A stretch of DNA of 28,455 nt from an uncultured Clostridia bacterium (GTDB lineage Bacteria; Bacillota; Clostridia; Oscillospirales; CAG-272): the NCBI GenBank assembly GCA_947627815.1, contig CANQXN010000006.1, forward strand, positions 1 to 28,455. Direction: 5' to 3'. Both the position numbers and the translations under genes were made by a program. The notes beneath the pieces were generated by a model. The model saw nothing but the letters and a program-made list of their open reading frames with translations. It made no database searches and was not told where the DNA came from. Below, piece after piece: positions 1-7,816 of this stretch; the stretch's first letter is position 1; each line of letters begins with the position of its first letter.

Positions 1-746
1 TCTTCTGCCAAGTCCTTCATCAGCGCCAGCACTTCGCCCACCATTTCGGGGTCGAGCGCCGAGGTCGGCTCGTCGAAGAGCATATATTCGGGGTCCATGC
101 AGAGCGAACGGATGATGGCGATCCTCTGCCGCTGTCCCCCCGAAAGGTTGCCGGGATAGCTGTCCGCTTTATCGGCAAGCCCGATGCGGGTAAGCAGCTT
201 GAGCGCCTGTTCACCTGCTTCCTCTTTGCTTTTCAGCTTGAGCGCCACCGGCGCGGCGATGAGGTTTTTCATCACCGTCATATTGTGGAAAAGGTTGACA
301 TTCTGGAACACCATGCCCATTTTCCGGCGCGCCAAATTGATATTGACGGTGTTTTCCTTATAAATGGCGCGCATCCGGCCGGCGTAAGCCGCGCCTTCGA
401 AGCGTTTCAGCAGGTCGTTTGCCTTGATATCCGCCACCAGCGCCGGGTCGGGGGCGGCGGGATCGACCGCAAGCCCCGCCGCTTTCGCCATGCGGCGGTA
501 GGTTTTGGAGAGGGCGATGACATCGGGGTGGAGATAGGGATCCACCGGGGTCACGAGCTTGCCTTCCAGCCAGACCTCGCCGTAGGTCGGTTCGGCGAGC
601 AGATTCATACAGCGCAAAAGCGTCGATTTGCCCGAGCCGGAGGGGCCGATAATCGCCACTTTTTCGCCTTTTTTTATGGTAGTGGAAACGGCTTTCAGGA
701 CCGAAAGCTTGCCGAAATTTTTATAGACATTTTTAATCTCGATCAC
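1..746 (-). CDS. Polar amino-acid ABC transporter ATP-binding protein (3' end outside window)
   Basis: This is the ATPase of a GlnQ/HisP-type amino-acid importer; its C-terminus lies beyond the window. It starts at GTG 746-744, about 10 nt after a GGAGG, and overlaps the permease stop by 14 nt, as expected for translational coupling. Visible motifs are Walker A GPSGSGKST (residues 34-42), Q-loop Q148 in MGMVFQNVNLF, signature LSGGQRQR, and Walker B MLFDEPTSALDPE. The oddity is the distance from Walker A to the Q-loop: in GlnQ-like proteins the Q-loop glutamine is near residue 85-90, but here about 60 extra residues (roughly 66-135) lie between the first beta sheet and LARRKMGMVFQ. All catalytic motifs remain in frame, so this is an insertion and not a frameshift. 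Role by family: ATP hydrolysis at the inner face of the membrane, powering uptake. The substrate is not determinable from this gene. Confidence 0.93.
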   Translation of the reverse strand, partial: MIEIKNVYKNFGKLSVLKAVSTTIKKGEKVAIIGPSGSGKSTLLRCMNLLAEPTYGEVWLEGKLVTPVDPYLHPDVIALSKTYRRMAKAAGLAVDPAAPDPALVADIKANDLLKRFEGAAYAGRMRAIYKENTVNINLARRKMGMVFQNVNLFHNMTVMKNLIAAPVALKLKSKEEAGEQALKLLTRIGLADKADSYPGNLSGGQRQRIAIIRSLCMDPEYMLFDEPTSALDPEMVGEVLALMKDLAE

Positions 747-1428
747 CGGCGCGCATCCTCCTTTCCAAAAGCCGTACCAGGGCGGTCACGCCTAACACCA
801 AAATCAGATAGACAAGCGCGAGCATCAGGTAAGGCACTATGTATTCATAGGTGCTGTTGGCAATGGTCTGGAAGGCTTTTGTCACATCCATGACGGCGAT
901 AAAGCTCACCACCGAGGTTTCCTTTAAGAGCATGATGAACTCGTTGCCCAGCGTGGGAACCACATTTTTGACCGCCTGCGGCAGGATCACCATCCACATG
1001 GTGCGGGGATAGCTCATGCCTAAGGCGCGGCCGGCTTCCATCTGTCCCTTATCGACCGAGAGAATCCCGCCCCGCATGATTTCCGAGACATAAGCGCCGC
1101 TGTTTAAGCCGAAGGCGATGGTCGCTTCCCAGAGAACCGGCAGAGAGGTCATCCCCAGCGCGGGGCGGAGAATGAAGTGAATGATCAAAAGCTGTACCAC
1201 CATCGGCGTGCCGCGAAAGAGGGCAATGTAAATGTCGGCCACGCGCCCGGGCAGGCGATGGAACCACTTTTTGCCCGGCAGCAGTTTGAGCAGCGCCAAG
1301 AGGCTCCCCAAAACGATCCCTATAACCAGGCCGACGACCGCAATGATGGCGGTCGTCTTGAGGCCTTCTAAGATCAGCGTATAGGAACCTTTGGTAATCT
1401 TACTCCAAAATATTTCCCAAGCCGTCAT
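733..1428 (-). CDS. Polar amino-acid ABC transporter permease (HisM/GlnP family)
   Basis: 231 residues, the normal length for a HisM/GlnP-type permease. The N-terminus carries the family pattern of a short lead-in followed by GLKTTAIIAVVGLVIGIVLGS, the first membrane span. The cytoplasmic coupling (EAA) loop is EAGRALGMSYPRTMWMVILPQAVKNVVPTLGNEF, with the conserved G and the ILPQA core, and the C-terminal span ends in a basic tail (RLLERRMRAGDRD). Its start codon lies 3 nt after the binding-protein stop, and its end overlaps the ATPase start, so the three genes form one operon. By family it forms a dimeric channel in the cytoplasmic membrane that receives substrate from the binding protein. 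Confidence 0.95.
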   Translation of the reverse strand: MTAWEIFWSKITKGSYTLILEGLKTTAIIAVVGLVIGIVLGSLLALLKLLPGKKWFHRLPGRVADIYIALFRGTPMVVQLLIIHFILRPALGMTSLPVLWEATIAFGLNSGAYVSEIMRGGILSVDKGQMEAGRALGMSYPRTMWMVILPQAVKNVVPTLGNEFIMLLKETSVVSFIAVMDVTKAFQTIANSTYEYIVPYLMLALVYLILVLGVTALVRLLERRMRAGDRD

Positions 1429-1431
1429 GGT

Positions 1432-2379
1432 TTATTTTCCGTTGACAGAAGCGGCGATCATGATCGCGGGCTGTTTGTCGATGATCACGGCGTCGATCGT
1501 GCCGTTAGCCAGATCCTGCACGGCCAAAGCGCCCGTGGTGTAGCCGTTGGTCGTCAGGTTGGCAAAGCCGTCATAACCGAAACCGTCGTCACCGGCGGCA
1601 TACATATAACCGGTCGTGCCGTTCTGCGCGCCGACTTTGAAGGAGGAAGACTGTGCTTTCAGCACAGCTTCGACATCCTCGGCGGTCTTGCAGCCGTCAA
1701 AGAGGGTGTTGTCGCCCTTGACGATTAAGACCTGAGCGGATTCGTAATATTCATCGGTAAAGTCGACCGTCTGTTTGCGTTCTTCGCTCACGGTGAGGCC
1801 GGCCATGGAGATGTCGCACTCGCCGTTTTTGGTAGCGGGAATCAGGGCTTCAAAGTCCATGTCGAGGACATAGAGGGTCTTGTTCAGCTTTTCGGCCAAG
1901 AGGGAGGCAATCTGAATGTCGATGCCGGTGAACTTGTCGCCTTCGTAGTATTCAAAGGGCGGGAAGTAGGCGTTGGTGCCGACCACAAGGTAGTTGTTTC
2001 TGTCGGAGCCGGTCGGAACCGAAGAAACGGGATTTTTGTAGGTAAAGGTGGCGGTGCCGTCAAAGAAGGAATTGATGATCTTGTCAAGCTCGCCGCTTTC
2101 TTTCAGGGAAGCGAGCAGCTCGTTGGCGGCGGTTTTCATCGCGGCATTTTCTTTGGCGACGGCGAAGGCATAGCTTTCGGCGGTCAGTTCGATTTCGGTA
2201 AAGACCTTTACTTTGTCGGCGTTGACGGTCGGGTTGTTGGTGTTACCGGTGTCGCCGCTGGTGCTGGTATTGGTGCTGCCGGCGTTGCTGCTGGTGCTGC
2301 TGTCACCGCAGGAGGCGATCATGGCAAGGGCGCCGACAAGCATCAGCACGGCAAGAAGAATCGAAAGAATTTTTTTCAT
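1432..2379 (-). CDS. Amino-acid ABC transporter substrate-binding lipoprotein, apparently circularly permuted
   Basis: 315 residues. A lipoprotein signal peptide with lipobox IASC puts the lipidated cysteine at residue 24, followed by a Ser/Thr/Asn/Gly linker to about residue 52. The remainder is a family 3 solute-binding protein with the segments in the wrong order. Residues 57-108 (KVKVFTEIELTAESYAFAVA... through LKESGELDKIINSFF) look like the usual C-terminus, where family members read YGIAV..GN..L...IN.AL..LK.DGT.DKI. Only then, at 129-140, comes the usual N-terminal strand NYLVVGTNAYFPPFEYYEGD, followed by DMDFEALIPA, AGLTVSEERKQTVDFTDEYY and lobe 2. The protein stops just after AVIIDKQPAIMIAASVNGK, exactly where family members would continue into the segment found here at 57-108. 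A short linker (about 109-128) joins the old ends. First gene of the transporter operon, with a strong promoter upstream. Confidence 0.9.
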   Translation of the reverse strand: MKKILSILLAVLMLVGALAMIASCGDSSTSSNAGSTNTSTSGDTGNTNNPTVNADKVKVFTEIELTAESYAFAVAKENAAMKTAANELLASLKESGELDKIINSFFDGTATFTYKNPVSSVPTGSDRNNYLVVGTNAYFPPFEYYEGDKFTGIDIQIASLLAEKLNKTLYVLDMDFEALIPATKNGECDISMAGLTVSEERKQTVDFTDEYYESAQVLIVKGDNTLFDGCKTAEDVEAVLKAQSSSFKVGAQNGTTGYMYAAGDDGFGYDGFANLTTNGYTTGALAVQDLANGTIDAVIIDKQPAIMIAASVNGK

Positions 2380-2443
2380 GGCATATCAACCTTTCTCTGC
2401 CTCAGGGGTAGGCAAAAATTACATCTGGGAAAAAACCGGTACG

Positions 2444-2472
2444 ATTCTATCATGCCCCGCCGCCCTTGTCAA
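2444..2472 (-). promoter_or_regulatory. Sigma-A promoter of the amino-acid transporter operon
   Basis: Read on the minus strand there is TTGACA (2472-2467), a 17-bp spacer and TAGAAT (2449-2444). The start codon of the binding-protein gene is at 2379, giving a leader of about 57 nt with a GAAAGG ribosome-binding site. Matches are 6/6 and 5/6 to consensus. Confidence 0.85.
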
Positions 2473-2721
2473 CGGCTTTTCCCAAAGATTCAAAATTTAT
2501 CTTGTGTTTTTTAACAGAACATTCACACTTTTTGAATTTTTATGCATTTCATTCGGCGCATATTCACTGATCGTGCATAAAAAATGAATATTTGCCCCGT
2601 CCGCAGCCGTTTGGCGCAGGCGTCCGGCAGGGCGTCCGGTGTGGGGCAGGGCAGGCGTCGGGCGGCGGGCGCGGGCGGACACGGGGAATACGGACGAGAG
2701 GGAAAAAGCGCCGGCGCTTGC
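2473..2721. other. Divergent intergenic region, no gene seen
   Basis: The region between the divergent transporter and mannosidase promoters is AT-rich from 2480 to 2590, including the ARG-box-like sites. From about 2595 to 2720 it is very GC-rich, with repeated GGCGTCCGG, GGGGCAGGGCAGG and GGCGGGCG strings. No reading frame here has a ribosome-binding site and a plausible product. Confidence 0.5.
2533..2590. promoter_or_regulatory. Possible ArgR/ARG-box-like inverted pair upstream of the transporter promoter
   Basis: TGAATTTTTATGCA (2533-2546) resembles an ARG box, with TGAAT and ATGCA half-sites around TTTT. A second AT-rich site, TGCATAAAAAATGAATA (2574-2590), lies 27 nt on in opposite orientation. 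The two share TTTTTATGCA/TGCATAAAAA, a perfect 10-bp inverted repeat. Position 60-120 bp upstream of an amino-acid transporter promoter would suit arginine-responsive control. The match is by eye only, and the pair could instead be a hairpin in an otherwise unremarkable AT-rich patch. Confidence 0.3.
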
Positions 2722-2750
2722 TTGACAGAAGCGGCTCGGTATGGTAAACT
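2722..2750 (+). promoter_or_regulatory. Sigma-A promoter of the alpha-mannosidase gene
   Basis: TTGACA (2722-2727), a 17-bp spacer and TAAACT (2745-2750) lie 39 nt upstream of the start codon. AGGAGGAG at 2777-2784 provides a strong ribosome-binding site. Confidence 0.8.
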
Positions 2751-2789
2751 GAGGCAGACATCGTTTTCAAACGGCGAGGAGGAGTTTTT

Positions 2790-5288
2790 ATGAAAACCTA
2801 TCTTTTCTGTAACGCCCATCTGGATCCGGTATGGCTCTGGCAGTGGGAATCGGGACTGGCGGAAGCGCTTTCCACCTTCCGCGCCGCCGCGAATTTTGTG
2901 GACGAATATCCCGATTTCAAGTTCAACCACAACGAGGCGCTGCTTTACGAGTGGATCGAAACGCACGAACCCGCCCTCTTTGAAAAGATCAAAAAACAGG
3001 TCAAAGAAGGCCGCTGGGAGATCGTGGGCGGCTGGTTTTTACAGCCGGACTGCAATATGCCCTCCGGGGAGGCCATTTTCCGGCAGGTACTGCGGGGCAG
3101 GCTTTATTTCTATGACAAATTCGGCAAAGTCCCGGTGACGGCGGTAAACATGGATTCCTTCGGCCACGCGCAGGGGCTGGTACAGATGCTGGCGCAGTGC
3201 GGCTACCGCTATTATGTGAACATCCGCCCGGGCAGAGGCCATTACGATTTCCCCGATGAGGATTTTCTCTGGCGGGGCTATGACGGCAAGTCGGAAATCC
3301 TCGTCCACCGCTCCGACAAGGGCTATAACTCGGTGTACGGGCAGGTGCATGAAGAATTGCCCCGCTTTATCGAGGAACACAAGGACAAAGAAACGGCGCT
3401 TTATCTCTGGGGCGTGGGCAACCACGGCGGCGGCCCCTCCCGCGTCGACCTTGACGATATTGCCGCCATGAAAGAGGCGGGCACCGATCTGGTTCACGCG
3501 ACGCCGGACGAATACTTTGCCACGGTGGATCGCGCGGCCTGTCCCGTGGTGGCGCGGGGACTCAATACCCTCATGGAGGGCTGTTACACCTCGCTTATCC
3601 GCATCAAGCAGAAGCACCGGCGGCTCGAAAACGACCTTGTCATGACCGAGATCATGGCCTCTCATGCCTCGGCGGCGGGGCTTGCCCCCTATGACAAGGA
3701 CAAGTTAGACGACGCCTGGCGCGACCTCCTTTTTTCGGAGTTTCACGACGCGCTGCCCGGCTCCTGCATCCAGCCGGTGGAAGAGGATATTCTGCGGATG
3801 CTCGATCACGGGCTGGAAATCACCAACAAGCTGAAAGCGGGCTGTTTTCTCGCCCTTTGTGCCGGCCAGGAGAAGCTTAAAGACCCGGACACCCTGCCGC
3901 TTTTCGTCTATAATCCGCATCCTTTTCCTTATACCCAGCCCATCGATCTGGAGTTTGTCCTCCCGCGCCAGCTCTGGCACAAGAAGTTTTCCGACCCTGT
4001 GGTCTATCGCGGCGAAGAAAAATGCCCCTCCCAGCAGGCGAAGGAATCGGGCAACTTCTATATGGATTGGTGCAAGCGGGTGATCTTCACTTCCGAGCTG
4101 CCCCCTTGTTCCATGAGCCGGTTTGACATTCATTTTGACCTCCTCGAGCAAAGACCCGCTCCCGTCCTGACGCCCGACCGGCAGGGAAAACTCAGGATAA
4201 CGACCGCGAAAGGAGAAGTGGTGATCAACTGCCGCACCGGGTATGTGGACAGCTATGTGGTGGACTGCAGGGAATATCTGAAGCCCGGCGCCTTTGCCGT
4301 CAATGTCCACACCGACGCCTTCAACTGCTGGGAAGGCAAGGGCGCTTTGAATGTCTACGAGCCTACCGGCCGGTTTCATCTGATGACGCCGGGGGAAGCC
4401 ACCGACTTTGCCGGCGTCAAGGGAAGTCTGGTACAGCCGGTGCGCGTGACCGACGAAGGAGAAGTAAATGTCGCGGTAGAAGCCGACTTTGTCTATGGGC
4501 ATTCCCGTCTGGCCATGCGCTATCTTGTCGATAAGCTCACGGGCGCGTTGGATCTCGAACTGCGGCTCTTTTACGGCGAGAGCGAAAAGCGCCTGAAGCT
4601 CTGGATCCCCACCGCGCTCACCGAAGGAGAGCACATCGGGCAGACGATCTTCGGCAGAGAGGTGCTGAAGCGCTCCTATGCCGATGTGGTTTCGCAGGCA
4701 TGGCAGGCGGTGGCGGACGAGACATCGGCGCTTCTTGTCAGCGACGACGGGGTGTACGGTTCCAACTTCTACGACGGCGCTCTGGCGGTGACGCTGGTGC
4801 GCTCGGCGGGCTACGGCGCGGGCAATTCCGCCTGGGGCGAGCCGTTTCACGAACCCATGTTTCAGCCTCGGATGGATCAAGGGGAGCGGCGTTTTCGCTT
4901 CCGTATCGAAGCCGGCGAACGCGCGCGTGTGCTGCTCGCGGCCGACAGGACGGCGGCCATGTTCAACCGCCGCCCCTATGCTTTGGTCTTTTGTCCGCCC
5001 GGCGGCGGCAAAAAACCGGCGCCGCTCTGCGCCGTGGAAGCCCCGAATGTCACGGTGAGCTGTTTCAAACGGAGCGAACGGGAAGAAAACGCCTATATTC
5101 TGCGGCTGTTCGAGGCGCAGGGCATCGCCACAGAAACCCGGGTGGAACTGCCCCTGTTCGCGCTCTCGTTTTCCCTGACGCTGGCGCCGTTTGAGATCAA
5201 GACCTTTCGCATCACGCAAGGCAAAGCCGAACCCACCGACATGCTCGAGGGCGCCGTTCCCCTCCCGCCGGCGGGAGAGGGCAGGTAA
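2790..5288 (+). CDS. Glycoside hydrolase family 38 alpha-mannosidase
   Basis: 832 residues without a signal peptide, so probably cytoplasmic and acting on imported mannosides or oligosaccharides. GH38 motifs are all visible: the N-terminal zinc motif HLDPVW (H10, D12), the nucleophile aspartate D122 in NMDSFGHAQ, the WGVGNHGGGP loop (207-216), and the zinc-binding histidine H319 in FSEFHDALPGSCI (316-326). The C-terminal two thirds correspond to the helical linker and the beta-sandwich domains typical of the family. Strong AGGAGGAG ribosome-binding site. It has its own promoter and is followed by two terminator-like hairpins, so it is probably monocistronic. Linkage specificity cannot be read from the sequence. 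Confidence 0.93.
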   Translation: MKTYLFCNAHLDPVWLWQWESGLAEALSTFRAAANFVDEYPDFKFNHNEALLYEWIETHEPALFEKIKKQVKEGRWEIVGGWFLQPDCNMPSGEAIFRQVLRGRLYFYDKFGKVPVTAVNMDSFGHAQGLVQMLAQCGYRYYVNIRPGRGHYDFPDEDFLWRGYDGKSEILVHRSDKGYNSVYGQVHEELPRFIEEHKDKETALYLWGVGNHGGGPSRVDLDDIAAMKEAGTDLVHATPDEYFATVDRAACPVVARGLNTLMEGCYTSLIRIKQKHRRLENDLVMTEIMASHASAAGLAPYDKDKLDDAWRDLLFSEFHDALPGSCIQPVEEDILRMLDHGLEITNKLKAGCFLALCAGQEKLKDPDTLPLFVYNPHPFPYTQPIDLEFVLPRQLWHKKFSDPVVYRGEEKCPSQQAKESGNFYMDWCKRVIFTSELPPCSMSRFDIHFDLLEQRPAPVLTPDRQGKLRITTAKGEVVINCRTGYVDSYVVDCREYLKPGAFAVNVHTDAFNCWEGKGALNVYEPTGRFHLMTPGEATDFAGVKGSLVQPVRVTDEGEVNVAVEADFVYGHSRLAMRYLVDKLTGALDLELRLFYGESEKRLKLWIPTALTEGEHIGQTIFGREVLKRSYADVVSQAWQAVADETSALLVSDDGVYGSNFYDGALAVTLVRSAGYGAGNSAWGEPFHEPMFQPRMDQGERRFRFRIEAGERARVLLAADRTAAMFNRRPYALVFCPPGGGKKPAPLCAVEAPNVTVSCFKRSEREENAYILRLFEAQGIATETRVELPLFALSFSLTLAPFEIKTFRITQGKAEPTDMLEGAVPLPPAGEGR

Positions 5289-5294
5289 AAAGAA

Positions 5295-5335
5295 CCGGAC
5301 GGGGATCGAAAAGGGAACCCCGTCCGGCGTTTTCT
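5295..5335 (+). terminator. Rho-independent terminator after the mannosidase gene
   Basis: A perfect 10-bp stem, CCGGACGGGG (5295-5304) with CCCCGTCCGG (5318-5327), has a 13-nt loop and is followed by CGTTTTCT. The T-tract is short, which may be why a second hairpin follows. Confidence 0.75.
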
Positions 5336-5397
5336 GCCCAATTTTTGCCCACAGGGGGCAGTCTGAGCCGAAAAAAAGCCTTTTTTTAGAAAAACGC

Positions 5398-5417
5398 CCG
5401 CCTTTTCGGCGGTTTTT
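5398..5417 (+). terminator. Second terminator-like hairpin
   Basis: CCGCC (5398-5402), loop TTTTC, GGCGG (5408-5412), then TTTTT. It lies just upstream of the next promoter and would insulate it from read-through. Confidence 0.6.
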
Positions 5418-5431
5418 ACAATGACGCCGAA

Positions 5432-5460
5432 TTGACAAACCCCGGGCGGCATGTTACAAT
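5432..5460 (+). promoter_or_regulatory. Sigma-A promoter of the CBM9-like lipoprotein gene
   Basis: TTGACA (5432-5437), a 17-bp spacer and TACAAT (5455-5460). The first TTG is an apparent alternative start of the frame, but it is the -35 box itself, which fixes the true start codon at 5522. Confidence 0.87.
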
Positions 5461-5521
5461 TAAAAATAGCAGTCGTGGCGTAACGCTGCGACGGACGGTT
5501 ATTTTCAGGAGGAATCTACAC

Positions 5522-6361
5522 ATGAAACAAGTTTTTGCGGCCTTGCTTGCCCTGCTTCTTTTGACGCTCTGCATGGCGCTTGTCGCCTGCGGCGGCGAAA
5601 CTTCATCTACCCCGGCGGCGTCGTCCGCCCCGGCGGAAAGCTCTACCGAGCCTGACGCCACCACCGACCCCGCCTCGTCCGAGGCGCCGATTTCGACTGC
5701 GGCGCCCGAGACCACCGAAGCGGGCGATGATCCGGTCGTGCCGGACGCTTACAGCCTGCACATTCCCTACGGCAAAGCCGCCGTGGACGGCGTCCGCGAG
5801 GAGGCTTGGGAGAACGCGGCGCGCGTGCCGGTCGATCAGCCAAAAAAAGACAATCCTTCCGGCGATGTGGAAGTCTATGCCAGCGTGATGTGGGACGAAG
5901 AGGGGCTGTATTTCCTCTTTGAGATCACCGACCCCGTCATTTCCCAGACCGGCAGTCGCGGCGACTACAACCTCGACAGCATCTATCTCTATGTCTGCGA
6001 GGATATGGAAACATCCGCCGGCTCTTTTGACAATTTCGGCTACGGCGTCTATCAGTTTGCCCTGATCAATAAAGAACAGGAAATGCTCCCGCGTTACGGC
6101 ATCGCGTCCGAGGTCGAAAACGCGACAAGCGCCTATACCGTGACCGAAACCGGCCTTATCATCGAATTCTCCTATACCCCCACGATCTTCCCGGTGGCGG
6201 CGGGCAACGAACTCTTGATCGATTTCCAATATAACGATGCCGCAAACGGCACGCGCAACGGCGCGCTCGGTTGGTACAATGCCACCGACACCAACGCCGC
6301 CCCCTATCTCTGGGGCATGGCCGTCCTGCTCGAGCAGGGCAAGGTTTCGCCCGAATCCTGA
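5522..6361 (+). CDS. Lipoprotein with a CBM9-like carbohydrate-binding domain
   Basis: 279 residues from ATG 5522, which lies 9 nt after AGGAGG (5507-5512); the frame extends further upstream, but only into the promoter. A hydrophobic signal peptide ends in the lipobox VACG, so the mature protein is anchored to the outer face of the membrane. A Ser/Thr/Pro/Glu/Ala-rich linker of roughly 50 residues follows. The folded domain begins at IPYGKAAVDGVREEAWENAARVPV and continues through ASVMWDEEGLYFLFEITDPVIS and LDSIYLYVCED. That order is typical of CBM family 9-type domains found on sugar-binding and xylanase-associated proteins. No catalytic domain is present. Next to a mannosidase and a sugar acetyltransferase, a role in glycan capture is reasonable, but the ligand is unknown. 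Confidence 0.8.
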   Translation: MKQVFAALLALLLLTLCMALVACGGETSSTPAASSAPAESSTEPDATTDPASSEAPISTAAPETTEAGDDPVVPDAYSLHIPYGKAAVDGVREEAWENAARVPVDQPKKDNPSGDVEVYASVMWDEEGLYFLFEITDPVISQTGSRGDYNLDSIYLYVCEDMETSAGSFDNFGYGVYQFALINKEQEMLPRYGIASEVENATSAYTVTETGLIIEFSYTPTIFPVAAGNELLIDFQYNDAANGTRNGALGWYNATDTNAAPYLWGMAVLLEQGKVSPES

Positions 6362-6394
6362 CCTCTTGTTTTTGACAAACGCAAAGGAGCTTTT

Positions 6395-7009
6395 ATGTCC
6401 TCAATGAAAGACAGAATGCACACCGAGGAAATCTATTTTCCCGGTGACGACGAGATCATGACCTGGCAGACCGCCTGCCTCGACCGGCTCTATGATTTCA
6501 ATCAGACAAGGCCGACCGAGGGCGAAAAGCGGCAGGCGCTTCTCAAGGCAATGTTTGCGGAAATCGGCGAGGGTTGCTATATTGAGCCGCCGCTGCACGC
6601 CAATTTCGGCGGCGCGCATGTGCATTTCGGCAGTTTCGTGTACGCCAACTTCAACCTGACGCTGGTGGATGACACGCATATTTATGTCGGCGATCACACG
6701 ATGTTCGCGCCGAATGTTGTGGTGGCGACCGCGGCGCATCCGATTCTGCCCGAACTGCGCGAAAAAGGCTATCAGTATAACCGACCGGTGCATATCGGGA
6801 AAAACTGCTGGATCGGTGCGGGGGCAATTCTCTTGCCCGGCGTCACCGTCGGGGATAATACCGTGATAGGCGCCGGCAGCGTCGTTACCAAAGATTTGCC
6901 CGCCGGCGTTGTCGCCGTCGGCAATCCCTGCCGCGTCCTGCGCGAAATCAGCGATTATGACAGGGAATACTATTTCAAAAACAAAAAAATCGATTGGACC
7001 ATCCTTTGA
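6395..7009 (+). CDS. Sugar (maltose/galactoside-type) O-acetyltransferase, left-handed beta-helix
   Basis: 204 residues of the LacA/Maa/NodL acetyltransferase family. The N-terminal helical maltose-acetyltransferase region includes the DFNQTRPTE segment. It is followed by hexapeptide repeats forming a left-handed beta-helix: GKNCWIGAGAILLPGVTVGDNTVIGAGSVVTKDLP, with the catalytic-histidine region ATAAHP and the family ending VAVGNPCRVLREI. By family it transfers acetyl from acetyl-CoA to a sugar hydroxyl in the cytoplasm. AAGGAG lies 6-10 nt upstream of ATG 6395. It starts 33 nt after the lipoprotein gene with no clear promoter of its own, so the two are probably co-transcribed. Confidence 0.92.
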   Translation: MSSMKDRMHTEEIYFPGDDEIMTWQTACLDRLYDFNQTRPTEGEKRQALLKAMFAEIGEGCYIEPPLHANFGGAHVHFGSFVYANFNLTLVDDTHIYVGDHTMFAPNVVVATAAHPILPELREKGYQYNRPVHIGKNCWIGAGAILLPGVTVGDNTVIGAGSVVTKDLPAGVVAVGNPCRVLREISDYDREYYFKNKKIDWTIL

Positions 7010-7073
7010 GACTCCCCCTTGGAACCCCCGCTAAGAACTTTTCTGAAAAAGGAAAAAGGTGTTGCAACAAAAA

Positions 7074-7104
7074 AGACTGCCGTTTTTGCGGCAGTCTCTT
7101 TTTT
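7074..7104. terminator. Bidirectional terminator between convergent genes
   Basis: Stem AGACTGCCG (7074-7082) pairs with CGGCAGTCT (7089-7097) around loop TTTTTG. CTTTTTT follows on the plus strand, and TTTTTTG follows on the minus strand. It serves the acetyltransferase gene on plus and the Pr6Pr gene on minus, and the plus-strand T-tract overlaps the stop codon of the latter. Confidence 0.88.
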
Positions 7105-7816
7105 ACGCCTGTTTATTCTCTTTGTTAGGGGAAAGAATGTTGTGAAAATCGAGTTTCCATTTGCCATCGATCTTGTCAAATCGGTTCCAGAGCCACAAAA
7201 GATAGCCCAGCGCCACAAAAACGACCAGCAGCCCCAGCACCCAGAACAGCACGCCGCTGTAACCAAGCTCGTTGACATTCAGAAAAAAGTAGGGGTATTC
7301 AAAATCGGGGATGACGGCGCCGAGGAGGAAGATGTAACCCACATACACAAGAGGAATGATCAGGCTGTAAAGCGGCGCCAGCACCGAGATCGTCCGCTTC
7401 TTTTCAAAGAAAATGTAGTCCAAAATAAATAAAAGCGGCGCTAAAAAGTGATAGGACATGTTCCCGATGTTGCGCCAGTAAGTCGCCTTGAGCGGGGAAT
7501 CCAATAAAACAATGACCACAAGGAAAGTGACGAGGATCATCACGACCGTCATGAATTTAAAGGTTCGGATTTTGCGGTTGTAGCCTTCGGTTTCGCCGGT
7601 GCGCACCCGCTTGACCGTATCGGCCAGCACGATCACCGAGACGACAAAAACAAAATAGTTGCTGATGTTGGTGTAAAATTTCAAAAAGCCCCAGCTGAAA
7701 GTGCTGCCGCCGTCCTTGCCGATATAAAAGATCCCGACCGACAGCAGCACCGAAAACGCCGAGACCACACAGAGAATGACGCGATAAATCAGCTGCGTCA
7801 CAAGATTTTTGTTCAT
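7103..7816 (-). CDS. Pr6Pr family integral membrane protein
   Basis: 237 residues from ATG 7816, preceded by GGAGGG. The frame is open further upstream, but that part is a GC-rich leader with no ribosome-binding site and non-membrane sequence. There are six hydrophobic segments. Family-typical signatures are FLKFYTNISNYFVFVVSVI, MSYHFLAPLLFILDYIFF, PLVYVGYIFLLG and YPYFFLNVNELGY, all characteristic of Pr6Pr proteins (six-TM, distantly AIG1/FAR-17a-like). The biochemical function of the family is not established to my knowledge. It has its own promoter and stands as a single gene. Confidence 0.8.
   Translation of the reverse strand: MNKNLVTQLIYRVILCVVSAFSVLLSVGIFYIGKDGGSTFSWGFLKFYTNISNYFVFVVSVIVLADTVKRVRTGETEGYNRKIRTFKFMTVVMILVTFLVVIVLLDSPLKATYWRNIGNMSYHFLAPLLFILDYIFFEKKRTISVLAPLYSLIIPLVYVGYIFLLGAVIPDFEYPYFFLNVNELGYSGVLFWVLGLLVVFVALGYLLWLWNRFDKIDGKWKLDFHNILSPNKENKQA

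Noticed and set aside
285..893. Plus-strand open frame of about 200 codons over the ABC ATPase and permease genes
   Set aside because: Lies antisense to two well-supported genes, has no ribosome-binding site, and its composition mirrors the true genes.
3705..5438. Long minus-strand open frame (577 codons) under the alpha-mannosidase
   Set aside because: Antisense shadow of a GC-rich GH38 gene; no domain, promoter or ribosome-binding site.
5432..5521. 30-residue N-terminal extension of the CBM9-like lipoprotein
   Set aside because: It would start inside the -35 box and bury the signal peptide; ATG 5522 has AGGAGG at the right distance.
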